64,000 nt of DNA. Source: Pseudoscleropodium purum (Eukaryota; Streptophyta; Bryopsida; Hypnales; Brachytheciaceae). The translations under genes were made by a program, and so were the position numbers. The DNA is taken from the NCBI GenBank assembly GCA_963969395.1, contig OZ017796.1, positions 5,892,501 to 5,956,500 of the forward strand. The letters are read 5' to 3'. Every line of letters begins with the position of its first letter. The stretch's first letter is position 1. Below the pieces are notes generated by a model. It saw nothing but the letters and a program-made list of their open reading frames with translations. It ran no database searches and was not told the origin of the DNA. This document shows, one piece after another, positions 23,740-35,671 of the stretch.

Positions 23740-25915
23740 CTAGTTCCTCTCTTGTGTAAGTTGTGCATTCAAACATGTACTTAATGTTTGAATGTGAGGC
23801 AAGAGACTTGGGAAATGTATGCATGACTTATGACATACATGACAAATTACGTTCGTTGTGTTTTAGATTTTCATCATGAATGTCACACGAAAGAAGTGGT
23901 GAATGATACTTTCTGGGGATGAAAATGTAACAAATTTTGTGATAGGAGTTGTGACATTGTGTACTTAATATTATAGATGGATGGATGTACACCATTCTTA
24001 TTACATCTTTTGGGATTCAAAGAAACTTCATAAATGTAAACAGTATATGTTCAAGAAATACCTAGAGATTACTTGTACAAAGTAGACCAGATCAATAATA
24101 TTGGCACTTGCAAGAGTGATTTTATATCCTTTTCAATACAACTCTCAAGTGCATTTTGAGCAACTTTGAAATATATGGTTGTAGAATTTGTAGAATTGAA
24201 ACTATATCTATCACTCAAAGCTAAACTTTCAACATTTTCAATGATGATTGGGGCATGTATGCACATTTCCCTCTTCAAGATTAGAAGCTATAAGCTTAGT
24301 GCACTTAAATGTGTCCAAGTAAAGCAATTGAGCATTGTTTTTAATATGAAATTGCTAAATTTTTAATTGGATCTTGTTGGAAGTTAAAAGAGTACTTGAA
24401 ATTTTGTTTGTATGCAATTAGGGACACTAGATGAATAAACTATCAATATTAAAAGTATTGAAAATAGACTCCAATGAATAGAGGAAGTATAATTTAGGAT
24501 AGGAGTTAATTTAAGAAAGGAGTTGCACCTAGGTGTAGTTATGTTATTTGCTAGGAAAAGATAAGAAGATTTGTATGGACCATGCATCATATGTGGCTAG
24601 TGAATAAGGTAACTTCTTGTGACTTCTTTCTAAAACCAATTTCTATATATTTTTGCGTGAAATACACTACCTCTATTTATAAGAACTTATTAGAACTCAT
24701 CTACAAAGTCATTTGCTCTTAAAGAAGTGTCATTCAAGAACTTGCCTAGGAAGCATTCACTAAATGCATATTTATTCTATATATGGTTTTTTGCAAACAC
24801 TTGTCTTTGATTCAATCATCATATATATACTTGCTCCGTGAGTATTTCAAGACCTAATCATCCAAAGTCAAAACAATGCATAAGATATGTAATACAGTAG
24901 CAAAATTTAAAATTTTTTAATTTAAACACTAAAAATAATAGATGATGAAGAATTTAAGCCTCTAAAAAAAGATTCCAAGTTGTGCATGAAAAAAGGTCAA
25001 TGATTTTTTTTAAATAAACACTTTGGTGTTGCATTTGAAGAAATATTGATATAAACATCCAAAAAATAAATTTGAAAATTGGTCATTTTTCTTGTATAAA
25101 CAACTTTTGCCCAACCAATTACATTTTAAGAAGAGTTAATTAATTCTTTTATCTTGATGGTAACACAAAAAAAGTGCACTTGAAGATACATCCCAGATAC
25201 AAATTATATTGTTTTAGAAACTAAGACTCTTTGCAATTTGTGTAACCTTGGTCTAAGATGAACAAAGATTCTAATATTTGTATGCAAAATTGTTCTAGGG
25301 CTAAAAATTGTATTTAAAAACTACAATAATTGTATGAAAATGAATCAAAATTGACATCTAATTCAAATATGCTTAAAAGTAGTCCTTTGAAATATGAAAA
25401 AAACATTGAAAGTATAAAATATTTGTGGCATCCAAATTTTCAAGTGAAAATAATTGTTTCACGCTCATTACAATACTAAAAAAATTTATAACCTAAATTG
25501 TGAAATTTTAAAGAAATAGAATAATAAATAGCATTTTTTTTAAAGAATTTACACAAAAGGCAATGTATTGGTTACCTCCAATATGAATTTCAAATATAAC
25601 AAGAAAAATCCCTAAAAATTATGTTCAAGTTTGTGTTGGATATACAAATATAATGCCCAAATATTACTAATATTTTGAGTTTTACCCTAAAATAAGTTTA
25701 ATCATATATTTCAATGTTGAAATTAACTAGACATTCAAAATAAAAAGTATTGAGTTTGATTACAAAGGCATAGGATCCATCCTTTAGCCTGAAGTCTCAA
25801 TAATTGTATCCTATCATTCATTGCAAAGTCAAGGCCAATTCTAAATTTTACATTTTATATGAAACACTTAAACTTATTATTACAATAAGATGATTACATT
25901 TCACAACTTCATATT
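23740..25915. other. Phosphatase 3' region and AT-rich noncoding DNA
   Basis: After the stop codon there is probably a short 3' untranslated region. The rest is AT-rich without supported genes. Confidence 0.4.
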
Positions 25916-26202
25916 CATTAGAAGAGTTTTGGAGGGTCCAGGAGCCTGTTTCGGGCCTGTTCCTCCACAGTTGTTCCCTGCAACGAGGGGAATGGCCCGT
26001 TGTCAAAAAATAATTTTATAAAAAAAAAAAAAAATTTAGTCTCCAAATGCAAAAAAAAAAAATTTAAAATTTAAAATAAAAAAAATTGGTCAATGACGTG
26101 GCAGGGTCTTAGCCACATTAGACTGTTGCGCCAAACCTGTTTCCTGCGTTTGCAGGCTGTGATAACTTGCAGGCATCCAAAGGCTCCAAAAATCTTCTAA
26201 TG
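25916..26202. mobile_element. MITE family with CATTAGAGGATTTTTGG ends, copy B
   Basis: Left end CATTAGAAGAGTTTTGG, right end CCAAAAATCTTCTAATG. The interior has a GC-rich part, an A-rich low-complexity part (about 26018-26088) and a TGACGTGGCA block near 26094. Same family as 14452-14678 and 34809-35077. No convincing target duplication could be set. Confidence 0.6.
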
Positions 26203-28339
26203 TAGAATCTCCAAACCCTAATTAAGAAAAAGGTTAAAAAATGTAAAATGAATCCTTCTAAGACTAGACACTCAAATTTTGAACAACAAATGAATGCTAA
26301 CATGTCCCAAGTTCACAAAGGCTAATTTTTTTCATCTATCTTAATATTTGTAGATTCTTGTGTTAATTTTCTTACATTTTTTTGGTATAGATTTTCAAAA
26401 ATTTTCTTGAAATATTATTCTATAGTTCAAGTTGTAGAATGTTTGCATCAATAAATAACTTTTTCAGTTTTCAAAATGGCCACTAAAAAATTACATGGAT
26501 TAGTAAGTAAAATAAAAATCTTAAAAGAACACCATAATTAGAGCTTAAATTTTAGAATTTTAGAAAATCCTTTAGATAATTACACATATTTGATCTATAA
26601 TCAATTTTAGAAGGTATTTTTAGTTTTTAGTTTCAGATTTTTTTTAAATGATTGATTATTGTAATGATAGATTTAACTATATGAATGTGAACCCATAGAT
26701 CATATCTTACACTTTGTCTTTAGAAAATATTTTCAATTTAATTATTATTTTTAATTTTATTTAATAACAAATCTTCCCATATTTGGACTACCTTTTGTTT
26801 TTTAAGGAGTTAACTACAAGCACAAGCACAAAAATAGAGGATAATTTTTTCTACATATTGACATCGGTAAAATATTTTGAGATAGCCATGTCCTTACCAT
26901 AAATTTTGGATACCACATATAATTGTGAACCATGAATCTTTTCTAGAGCGCAAATTCACTAAAAAAAAGTACCTAATTTACTTGAGGAATATTTGTGATT
27001 ATAACCCTTACTTCTTAGTGCATGGAATTAGTAATTTGCTTGAGATGGTTTTACTTTTCTATGATGAATGCATATAATTTTTAAATGAAACAATGAATTC
27101 TCATCTATCTTTTCATCTTTTGTCCATGATTATAGATCTATAAATAGCTTCATCACTATAGTGTGGATTGATTTTACACTCCTTGAAACAAATGAAACAA
27201 ACAACTATGCTACAAAATATTCTCCCCTTTGTGATATTAGTTGACTATAATTTTCTAAGGTCAAGATCAACAAAAAATATTTCTAAAAATAGATGTAAGA
27301 ATTTTTCAGAAACCATTTTTCAAAAATAATTTACATTGTTTGGAAAAGAAAGAAATCTTCATATTTTTAACCGTTTGCCAAATTACAATTCCCAACTTCG
27401 ATCAATTATTTGACAAGGAGTATCAACCATGGATATTTTTCATTTTTTGTGAGGTGTGGAAGTGGTGATATAAAACATTACAGTAGTGCTCCTAATTTCA
27501 GCATTCATCTACATATTGAATAGAAAATATTACATTAGCACATATCACATGTCCATAATTCTATTTTCATCCACAATTTGGTGATTTCATTAAGGATTTT
27601 TTCTTAATTCAAAGTTTTCTAGCAGAAATCTTTACGTGTTGTTGCCTTTTTTTAGTCAAATTATTTTTTTGGATGCAATTAGGCACCAAAAAGCCAAAAA
27701 AACCCTTGGTGCCAACCTTAACCACTTGCTATTGATACCATTGGTAGGTTTAAGTTTCTTGAATGTAAGATAGTTGCTTGATTCTCATTTTTTAACCCTA
27801 GTTTGCCCAACCAAAAATGGCATCAACAACACACTATCCGATGTGAAATTGAAAGAATGAGTTTGGAAGATAATGTGGATGAAATTTGACAAATCCACTC
27901 TTTGATAGGCTAACTTACTTAGAGGTGATGCTACATGACAAAAAAGAGGCAAAATCCACCAATTACATGTGTAGATTATAGTACTTAATGAATGCCCAAC
28001 TTCTAGTTTATACAAGGTTTTTTGACGGTGTCTCCATTGATTTTTGGCTAGAATTTGTTAGACAAAGTTACAAATTAGAAAAGCTCCACAATGAATTACT
28101 GACATTCCACTTGTAATACAAATGAATTTTTTATTTGTATTCTTTAGAAATGTCCAAACACAAAATCATTGAATTTGGATAGCTTTTGAAGGCGGAGATG
28201 GGTGACTAGAATAGACAAGAATATCTTCAAATATCCACGGGGTATTGCTTGTTACACTCTAAATGAAGAAAAATGAAGTCCACACTAAGCTATGCATGCA
28301 AGCACGTCCGCAAGTACTTTATTTGCATGACCTTAAATT
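26203..28339. other. AT-rich noncoding DNA
   Basis: No gene, terminal repeat or tandem array recognised. Confidence 0.4.
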
Positions 28340-28922
28340 CCCTATAGATACCTATTAACCCCTAGGGACCAAGCTATGTTTTCTGGCTACATAGAAATTT
28401 TGGACAAGTGCATGTGACTACAAATTTCTATATTTTTGACCCAAATTTTAATCAAAGGTGGGGACAAAGATTATCTTTCATATGCACTAAATTTTTTGAC
28501 ATTTGGAAATATGAGTCAAAAGTTATAGCCTAATATATATTTTTTTAATAACTAGACAGTTTGGGCAAATAAAAAAAAATTAATTTTTCATAAATGAAAA
28601 TTTAAAATTGATTTTCTAGAGTTATATATATATGGAAAGCTTTGAGTCATTCCATTTTGATTTATGAGATGAAAGTTATGAAGTGTTCTAGTTTGCAGGC
28701 AGTTATAGATTCCCTACTCTAAAACAAACTTTGGGGTCTTTTATTTAATTCAGTTTTTAATATTTTTGGAAAAAAATAAAATCATAGGATGTAGATTGTT
28801 TATTACAACATTGCAACCATTGGAATTGGAATTCTTCAATTTCATAATTAAATTCTTAACAATCTAGAATTTTAAATCATTCTCTACTACTATCTACTTA
28901 TTGTTTTTTCCTACATGTTGTA

Positions 28923-29499
28923 CAGTGGGGTACCAATCAAAATGTTGTTTTCGAATTCGTAGTGAGAAAAATTTCAGGACTGCCAACTTTGAAAGCCTCC
29001 CGAGAGCTCAAAAATTGATATTTTACCACAAAATTTTTACTAAAGAATTATCTTTAAGTTAATTATATATATGACAAATTTCAAGGCCAAAAGATTCACT
29101 GAAAAAAAGTTATTCAAAATCTACCAACATTGGTAGCTGTGGAAATTTTTTCACTGCTGCCAACTTTGACAGCCTTCCAAAGATTGAATTATTTTCTTTT
29201 GCCATGAAATTCTTGTCAAAAAAACCTCTTTATGTTAATAACATATGATAAAAATTTCAAGACCAAAAGATTAATACAAAAAAAGATATTAACAATCTAC
29301 CAACATGTGTCGTTTTGAGAAACAATTGTAAAAATTATTTCACTACTTCAACTTTGACACCCTCCCAAGGGCTGAGAAATTGCTTATTTACCATGAAATT
29401 TTTGGCACAACATTCTCTTTATGATAAAAATATTCATGCGAAATTTCAAGGTCAAAAAATTTATACAAAAAAAAATATTTACAATCTACCAATGTGTGT
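28923..29499 (+). repeat. Left terminal inverted repeat with three tandem subunits
   Basis: Three diverged head-to-tail units lie at about 28958-29134, 29135-29310 and 29311-29499. Each contains 'aaatttCA-gac-GCCAACTTTGA-AGCCT-CC', an 'aaattt...' middle, 'aaatttcaaggccaaaagatt' and ends with 'caatctaccaa'. The inner part is mirrored on the right arm. Confidence 0.8.
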
Positions 29500-29788
29500 A
29501 GTTGTGAGATACCTTTTATTAAAGACATTGAAATTGTTGAAGTATGTCAGACAATCATGCTTCTAGATTGAAATTCTCCAAATGATGCAATCTTTAATCA
29601 TAAATTCTTCTCAAAAAAATCAAGGATAGCCAAATTTAGTTGTGTGCACTTGTCACATCTCAAAGACTACACTTGTTTAAAAATTGGAGACCATACATGC
29701 ATGAAGAAGCTTTTTCCTCTCAATAAGAATGCTTGCATTTACAATAGAGCATTATAGGAGGTGGGATGTGGGATGATGAGAGAAGAAA

Positions 29789-30068
29789 GTGATGGGTGAT
29801 TATTTTCTAAGTACAGGATTGAAACTTTTGGAGAAGCTCGATTGGCCTGCAAATTCTCCCTATCTCAATCCAATTGAGAACCTTTGGAAGATTTTGAAAG
29901 ATATTGTGCAACATGGCCCAATATGTACAAAAAATTTAGATGACTTGAAGGTAGTTATTGAAAGAGAGTGGAGGTTAATCAATGGTACAAAGCTCCTTCA
30001 ACTATGTCATTCTATGCCTCTAGGTTACAAGTAGTGATTGAGGCAAATGGAGGACATACACATTGGTA
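29789..30068 (+). pseudogene. Tc1-type transposase C-terminal remnant
   Basis: The reading frame contains LDWPANSPYLNPIENLWKILK, the C-terminal part of the DDE catalytic domain with the final acidic residue of the DD34E type (Glu of PIEN). It continues to an LCHSMP block at about 30005-30018. A one-base frameshift there leads into the usual family tail (VVIEANGGHT) and a TAG stop at 30066-30068. The N-terminal DNA-binding region and the first two catalytic Asp residues are missing, so this is not functional. The stop lies just inside the right inverted repeat. Confidence 0.85.
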
Positions 30069-30631
30069 GATTGTAAATAATTTTTTTGTATAAATTTTTT
30101 GACCTTGAAATTTCGCATGAATGTTTTTATCATAAAGAGAATGTTGTGCCAAAAATTTCATGGTAAATAAGCAATTTCTCAGCCCTTGGGAGGGTGTCAA
30201 AGTTGAAGTAGTGAAACAATTTTTACAATTATTTCTCAAAACGACACATGTTGGTAGATTGTTAATATCTTTTTTTGTATTAATCTTTTGGTCTTGAAAT
30301 TTTTATCATATGTTATTAACATAAAGAAGTTTTTTTTACAAGAATTTCATGGCAAAAAAAAATAATTCAATCTTTGGGAGGCTGTCAAAGTTGGTAGCAG
30401 TGAAAAAATTTCCACAGCTACCAATGTTGGTAGATTTTGAATAACTTTTTTTTAGTGAATCTTTTGGCCTTGAAATTTTTCATATATATAATTAACTTAA
30501 AGATAATTCTTTAGTAAAAATTTTGTGGTAAAATACCAATTTTTGAGCTCTCGGGAGGCTTTCAAAGTTGGCAGTCCTGAAATTTTTCTCACTACGAATT
30601 CGAAAACGACATTTTGATTGGTACCCCACTA
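30053..30631 (-). repeat. Right terminal inverted repeat with three tandem subunits
   Basis: Reverse complement of 28923-29499 with scattered differences, including the same three ~175-190-bp subunits. Both arms share an open stretch of about 55 codons that translates nearly identically, showing how close the arms are. That shared frame is not a gene. Confidence 0.8.
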
Positions 30632-30960
30632 TACAATTCTAAATAATCTAAAATTTTTCAAACATGTTGCCAATTTGTCTAGGAAAAATAATCCAAAGAA
30701 GTACCACCATTTTGGTCGTTTTTTCATAGAAAAGAGAATTTGTGAGGTACACTTGCCCTCTTTTTTGTGGGGTCTAAAAAATCAAATGCTAATATCTCAC
30801 AATCTATGCAGTGGAAATTTATGAAATTTTTATCACATATTTTCTAGTTAGCATACTACAAGATCCTATGGTTAAATGTGTCAAAAAAAGTTCTTTTTTC
30901 AAAAATTTGGTACTTGTACTAGAAATGATAGTTTTTGGTGAAAATATAGTTGTGAAACTT

Positions 30961-32115
30961 TAGGAGTTCAATATGAAAATCAATCAAATAACAATATACA
31001 CTTTTTTCTAACAAGAAATAGAAACATTGTCTTAAATCATTTGAAGAAATAGGAGGCATTGTCAATGACAACAAAAGCTCAAATTGCCCCAAATCCCTAA
31101 GTGCAAGAAAAACTACATCTATCGTAGTCCGGTCTTTCTTAAATTGTAATGAAGAACTTGAAGAACAATTGCAACTATTCAAAAAAATTTGAGGCGTAAA
31201 AACAATCTAGCACTATAGTGTGGTGGGTTCAAAATTGGCATAGGCGCTTTTAGTCTTCACTCGAACTTCATGATGGCAATCTTCTCTAAAAATTCATGTC
31301 ATACTGTTGTTCAAAGTGTGGGGTCTACATGTGCAATTATTGTCCATTCAAACGCGAGGAACTAGGCTCGTTGACATAGTTGTTGGTGACAATACACATT
31401 GACAAGGCAATGACAAAAAATGGCCATTAGTTCCGGTGGTAATGGACAACAAAGTTGCAAGTGCAGAGCACCCACTTCTTGGATGAGTGTACCTTAGAGA
31501 AACATGGATCTTTACAACTAAAGACAAATTGACAAGCTTGATAGTAGTCTGCCTCACACCACTTGCATATACAACATCTACACTAGATTTGAGTGTGACT
31601 TTACATAAAATGCAGAGCTATAGGACACCAATTCCACATTGTACAAGTGCAAGGTTAGGGCTATTCTTGGTAATGTAAGGCCGAAGGCAATGCCATACAT
31701 AAAATCCACCTATCACAATTTTCTACTCTCCTCATACTTGAGGGTTGTGTTAGAAACAAATCCATGTGTTGTGGAGAACTGAATCTACAACAAACATAAG
31801 GTACTTATACCACCATTTGTTGCTGTGAAACTGGATGGTATATTCCGCATCTAATCTACAAGATTCACATTGTACATGTTGGTTTGATATTCAACTTTTT
31901 TGTGGTGTGGTCAAAATCTCTTCTTACACTCCTTTCAATCAATGGTGAAGACCTATAGAATTAATTGAAGTGCTCAAGAATGCAACTGGGTTCAAATTAT
32001 ATTAAATAGAGGCTGCCATTTTACCACTTGAATGCATTGCCCAAAATACTATAGCCTGGGGGTGCTCACCTTTCAAGAATCCACAAAGTATGGAGGGAAA
32101 GCCATGGCGGTTTTC
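30961..32115. other. Noncoding DNA
   Basis: No supported gene or mobile element. Short open stretches on both strands (30919-31182, 31348-31557, 31487-31678) overlap one another and show no domains. Confidence 0.4.
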
Positions 32116-32183
32116 TGTCACTATGTTACATTGGATGTCACTATGTTACATTGGATGTCACTATGTTACATTGGATGTCACTA
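32116..32183 (+). repeat. Perfect 20-bp tandem repeat, 3.4 units
   Basis: TGTCACTATGTTACATTGGA is repeated three times without change (32116-32175), followed by TGTCACTA. The unit contains the same 'ttacattggatgtcac' string that forms the tip of the foldback MITE at 32727-32848, so it looks derived from MITE ends. Confidence 0.9.
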
Positions 32184-32726
32184 AAAATAGGATTTTTTTT
32201 ATAGTGCGATTTGAATTGGAAAGACTTTGAGCGTGGCTTCCATCTTTGTGATAGCCCACCAGTTTTTTCTTCTTAAGATTATCTTCATCTTAAGACTTCA
32301 AACATAATGGTTCTTCGTTCCATTGAATTTATTAGTATTTCTTATTGAAATATTCTTACTATCATTCATACTCTCTTCTTTGGTACTTTCTCTCTGATTG
32401 CCAATCAACAAACTAAATTTTTTGCTATTATACTAAGTTTTTCAACTTTCAATTGTGGACATTCTCTCTATTCAATCTAGTATGATTCTAAACTTCAATG
32501 CTATCTATCGCTCTGATACCATGTTACAAATCACTCAATTAAGTTGAACGATTTGAAAAGCCTAAGCGGTGCTAAAAATTGGATTACTTGAAGTGTCAAA
32601 TACAATCTTGTACATGGAATTGTATACAAAGAATGATAACAAACTAATGAATGAAAATAAATAGTAAACAATAAAATGGATGAAACAGTGAGTAGAAATA
32701 TCTAGAGGCTCTTTCAACAAACTTTA

Positions 32727-32848
32727 GGTGGCATTCAATGTAACAACTTGTATTTTTACATCAACAATAATGTTCACCATAACATCAAGATGTTATAGCA
32801 AACATTATTATTAACATAAAAACACAAGTTGCTACATTGGATGTCACC
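32727..32848. mobile_element. 122-bp foldback MITE
   Basis: Almost the whole element is one inverted repeat. The left arm starts GGTGGCATTCAATGTAACAA and the reverse complement of the right arm starts GGTGACATCCAATGTAGCAA, with matching sequence to about 32785. TA flanks both ends (32725-32726, 32849-32850). Size, fold and TA suggest a Tc1/mariner-type MITE, or a PIF/Harbinger type if the duplication is three bases. Confidence 0.75.
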
Positions 32849-34808
32849 TACAATCTATCACTTAAATATGGATTTTTTATGTTGTGAAAATTAGTGGGTG
32901 TTGGTGTGGGGTGGTAGGTTCTGCTTGGTAGGGTGGCAAAACTTGGCCGAGAACTTGGCTTGGTGGATTTGAGCCTTGCCTATAAATATTTGTGTAATCT
33001 ATATTATAAATATTATAAGAAACTTGCATTTTTCGTAACAAATAGAAAAACATGGTGAGTACGTCAATTTGGAGATCAATCGTGTTAACAAGGATGTCTA
33101 AAAAATGCATCAAGTTGGACATGCCAAAAAACATGGAAAATTGTAAAAAGACATGGTCTGATTTCAATAAAATTTTGGAAGATGTTACAAAAAATGGTCT
33201 TTGAAGGCCATGAAAAGTTGACATGTGTCTATCATGTGGCCTCCACTTCAGCACCAATGGGGTAGGCAGTGCCACATCAACAACTTTTTCATCTGAGTTT
33301 TTGCTGACACCATCAATGCACTCGGTTCTAGATTTTGTCAATTTGGACATTTGTGGTAATGGGCATATGTTTTTTTAGACGTCAATAGTCACATGAGAAT
33401 GATTTATTTGAACATCATGTAGCATCTACTATATAGTGCGACATGTCTATCAAGGCATAAAAAGATCATGAAAAATATCTTCTTGGACATGCTTGATGAA
33501 TATGTCTCAATTTTTTGAAACATCAATTTAGACATCCAAATGTTTCTTAAGACATCAACTTAGATGTTTAGACATTTTGCAATGTCAACTTAAATATGGT
33601 ACCATGCATATAGAATAGGCCATATGAGAAAATTGCAAAGCTATTTATATAAGTGGCTGGTATGAGGGAAGACAAACCATATGGGATATATAAAACTTTG
33701 AAGTTGTATGAAAATTATAATTTTAGATATGAGCATCCCAATGAACATGGCTTTCTCTTAGTTGATGTCTATAAAAACATTTGAACGTCTTAGTTGACGA
33801 CAAAGTTAATGTTTCAAAAAACATCTTGAAATTTCAGTTAATGTCTTAGTTGACATCTGAAAAAACATCTTGATGGACATCTCAATTGATGTTTTAGTCA
33901 ATGTAAAAAAAAATTAAAAATTCTCAAATGGTATCAAAGTATGTTGACATCATCCTCTTTAGATGCTACATCAGATGTTATTTTTTATTTTATTTTTAGT
34001 AAAAAACTACCATGTGGTTGCCCATACCTTGTTTTTTTCAACTTTGGTCAGTGTTTTACTTCATTTTCAAGTAACTTCTACAAACTTACCCATAGTCAAA
34101 CCATAATTCCTTGTTGATGTGGTACTATCATGTTTTTTTGGATGTCACAAAAAACATGTTGACGTTTTTTTGGATGTTTCACAAAACATATTTGTTTTTC
34201 CTAACATAACATTGTTTCCTAATAACATACACATGTTCACTATGATGTCCACTCCAATTCTGCCACCCATTGCCTCTCAATCTTTGACGTTTTCTTCTTT
34301 GCAAAAACATGTTGCATTTAAAGTCTAATATAACAAAAAACGCCAGTTTCTTATAGTGAAATAAGTGAAGTGATTACAATGTTGAGGACCACTTATGTAT
34401 AGAAATTAGGCTAACACATAATCTAAAGGTCCAATCTCAAAATTGATAATCTGATCTTGATAAGCATGAATCACGGATGAATAAATAATTTCATCCAACA
34501 GATTGCGATTGATATCTTAACATGCCCCCTCAAACGCAATCTCTAAACCTAACTTCTAATGTCTTTGGTAGTTGTTGAATTTTGAGAGCTTGTTGTGACT
34601 GTCTGCCACCTCTATTATTTGTGCAGTCTTTGATTGTTTTTGAGCAAATTGTTGAATGTGTCACCTAACAAAATGAGGAGGTTGAATGAATATTCAATTG
34701 TAAGTTGAATTTTTCATTGAAATGCTTACAATTGGTTGTGAAATTTGAGAAGGTGTTGAATTTTTTTGTAAGTCCTCTCTTCTAATGTTGTATGTAGAAT
34801 GCATTGTG
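32849..34808. other. Noncoding DNA with degenerate GACATC/GATGT repeats
   Basis: About 33360-34330 is unusually rich in GACATC, AACATC and GATGT words spaced 20-40 bp on both strands, giving many small imperfect hairpins. A 157-codon minus-strand open stretch (32877-33350) has no recognisable domain and does not look coding. No boundary could be fixed. Confidence 0.35.
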
Positions 34809-35077
34809 CATTAGAGGATTTTCAACAATTACAGAAGGTTGTGAGTTCCCTAGGTTGCTAGTGTTGGAAAAATAGCCTTGTAATTGTTGCCTGACATGGC
34901 ATGGCAATTGCAACATCACCAAAAAAAATTTCAAAAAAGAAATTCTACTTTTTTTTTTTCCATTCTAAAGTTAATTTTTTTTTCTCAAAAAACAAAATTG
35001 ATAGCGGGAACAACAAGAACAAGGTCGGGGGAATAGGCTTGAAACAGCCCTCCTGACCCCCCAAAAATCCTCTAATG
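34809..35077. mobile_element. MITE family with CATTAGAGGATTTTTGG ends, copy C
   Basis: Starts CATTAGAGGATTTTC and ends CCAAAAATCCTCTAATG. The interior differs strongly from copies A and B, apart from a TGGCA-rich block and A-rich tracts. No ORF. Confidence 0.6.
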
Positions 35078-35307
35078 TTGGGTCTTGCTATGGACCTGTT
35101 CAGAGCTCCTTCGCTATTTCTTCATGTTCTTGGGGAAGTTGCTTGATTTGGTTTGGAACATCAGTGTGTTGCTACTAATAACAGAACTCCTTTAGATGTT
35201 GGTATTTCTACTTCAAGTGTTGAGCATCCATCAAATGTTGAGCATCTTTGGAGTTCTAGTGAGAGTACTTTGGTATAGATGAAGGATGAACTACCATCTC
35301 CAGTGAA

Positions 35308-35457
35308 GAAGTTTATGCAATGTGGAAGGGATATACTATAGGTTTATTTTGTAATTGGGTAGATTGTAAAAGAGATGTAAAAGGTTTTAGTGTTGTTGAG
35401 TTTAGATTGTTTAAGACTAAAGAAGAAGCTATGAGGTATCTTGGTTATAGTATGTAA
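35308..35457 (+). pseudogene. RNase H1 N-terminal/viroplasmin-like domain fragment
   Basis: An open reading frame of 49 codons ending in TAA at 35455-35457 has the layout of the small hybrid-binding (viroplasmin-like) domain: a Tyr-Ala-x-Trp-Lys-Gly start, an aromatic Asn-Trp-Val...Cys middle, and Phe-Lys-Thr-Lys-Glu-Glu-Ala. This domain occurs in RNase H1, in caulimovirid proteins and in some plant retroelement polyproteins. The upstream frame is broken by stops. It ends within a few bases of the Copia RNase H stop on the other strand. It is too short to say which source it came from. Confidence 0.6.
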
Positions 35458-35459
35458 GG

Positions 35460-35671
35460 TTAGTTTGTAAGATCAATTGGACTTCTTAATCCTAGAGCTA
35501 CCCTGTGCCTTTTAAATTTGATGCAAAGAAGGGCTTTTGTCAAAATATCAACAAGTTGAGAATCTATTGAAATGTAATCTAAATTAATTTCCTCCTTTAA
35601 GGCCTTCTCTTGCACAAAATGATGAGCTACTTCAATATATATTTTTTTGGCATGAAACATAGGATTCTTGG
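35460..35671 (-). pseudogene. Copia RNase H, C-terminal part
   Basis: Encodes the conserved end of Copia RNase H: NPMFHAKKIYIEVAHHFV, then a SQLVDILTKAL block (usual form dQlADifTKaL) and an LGL terminus. It continues the frame interrupted at 37926 once the inserted element and one copy of the 5-bp duplication are ignored. The stop lies at 35460. Confidence 0.85.

Larger units (their letters stand above)
28923..30631. mobile_element. Tc1-like (Tc1/mariner) transposon with ~577-bp inverted repeats
   Basis: A 1709-bp element flanked by TA on both sides (28921-28922, 30632-30633). Outer tips are CAGTGGGGTACCAATCAAAA and, in reverse complement, TAGTGGGGTACCAATCAAAA. Long inverted repeats (28923-29499 and 30053-30631) surround a truncated transposase remnant. 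It is non-autonomous and decayed, but its ends are well preserved. Tc1-type transposases (DD34E) are typical of animals, fungi and protists, whereas plant members are mostly mariner-like. The WPANSP-LNPIENLW signature here is Tc1-type. Confidence 0.85.
28340..30960 (-). repeat. Dispersed ~0.95-kb repeat split by a Tc1-like insertion
   Basis: Two halves (28340-28922 and 30632-30960) align in reverse complement with 15410-16370. They are separated by the Tc1-like element at 28923-30631. The halves meet at the sequence that in the uninterrupted copy reads 'cctatatgttgtatgattcc' (about 15797-15815 region, compared on one strand). This shows that a single TA was the target. Confidence 0.7.

Noticed and set aside
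29315..29566. Near-identical 55-60-codon frames in both arms of the Tc1 element
   Set aside because: They are the same inverted-repeat sequence read on opposite strands, containing tandem subunits; not a protein gene.
32877..33350. 157-codon minus-strand open frame
   Set aside because: No recognisable domain or splice context. Composition follows the local repeats; probably chance.
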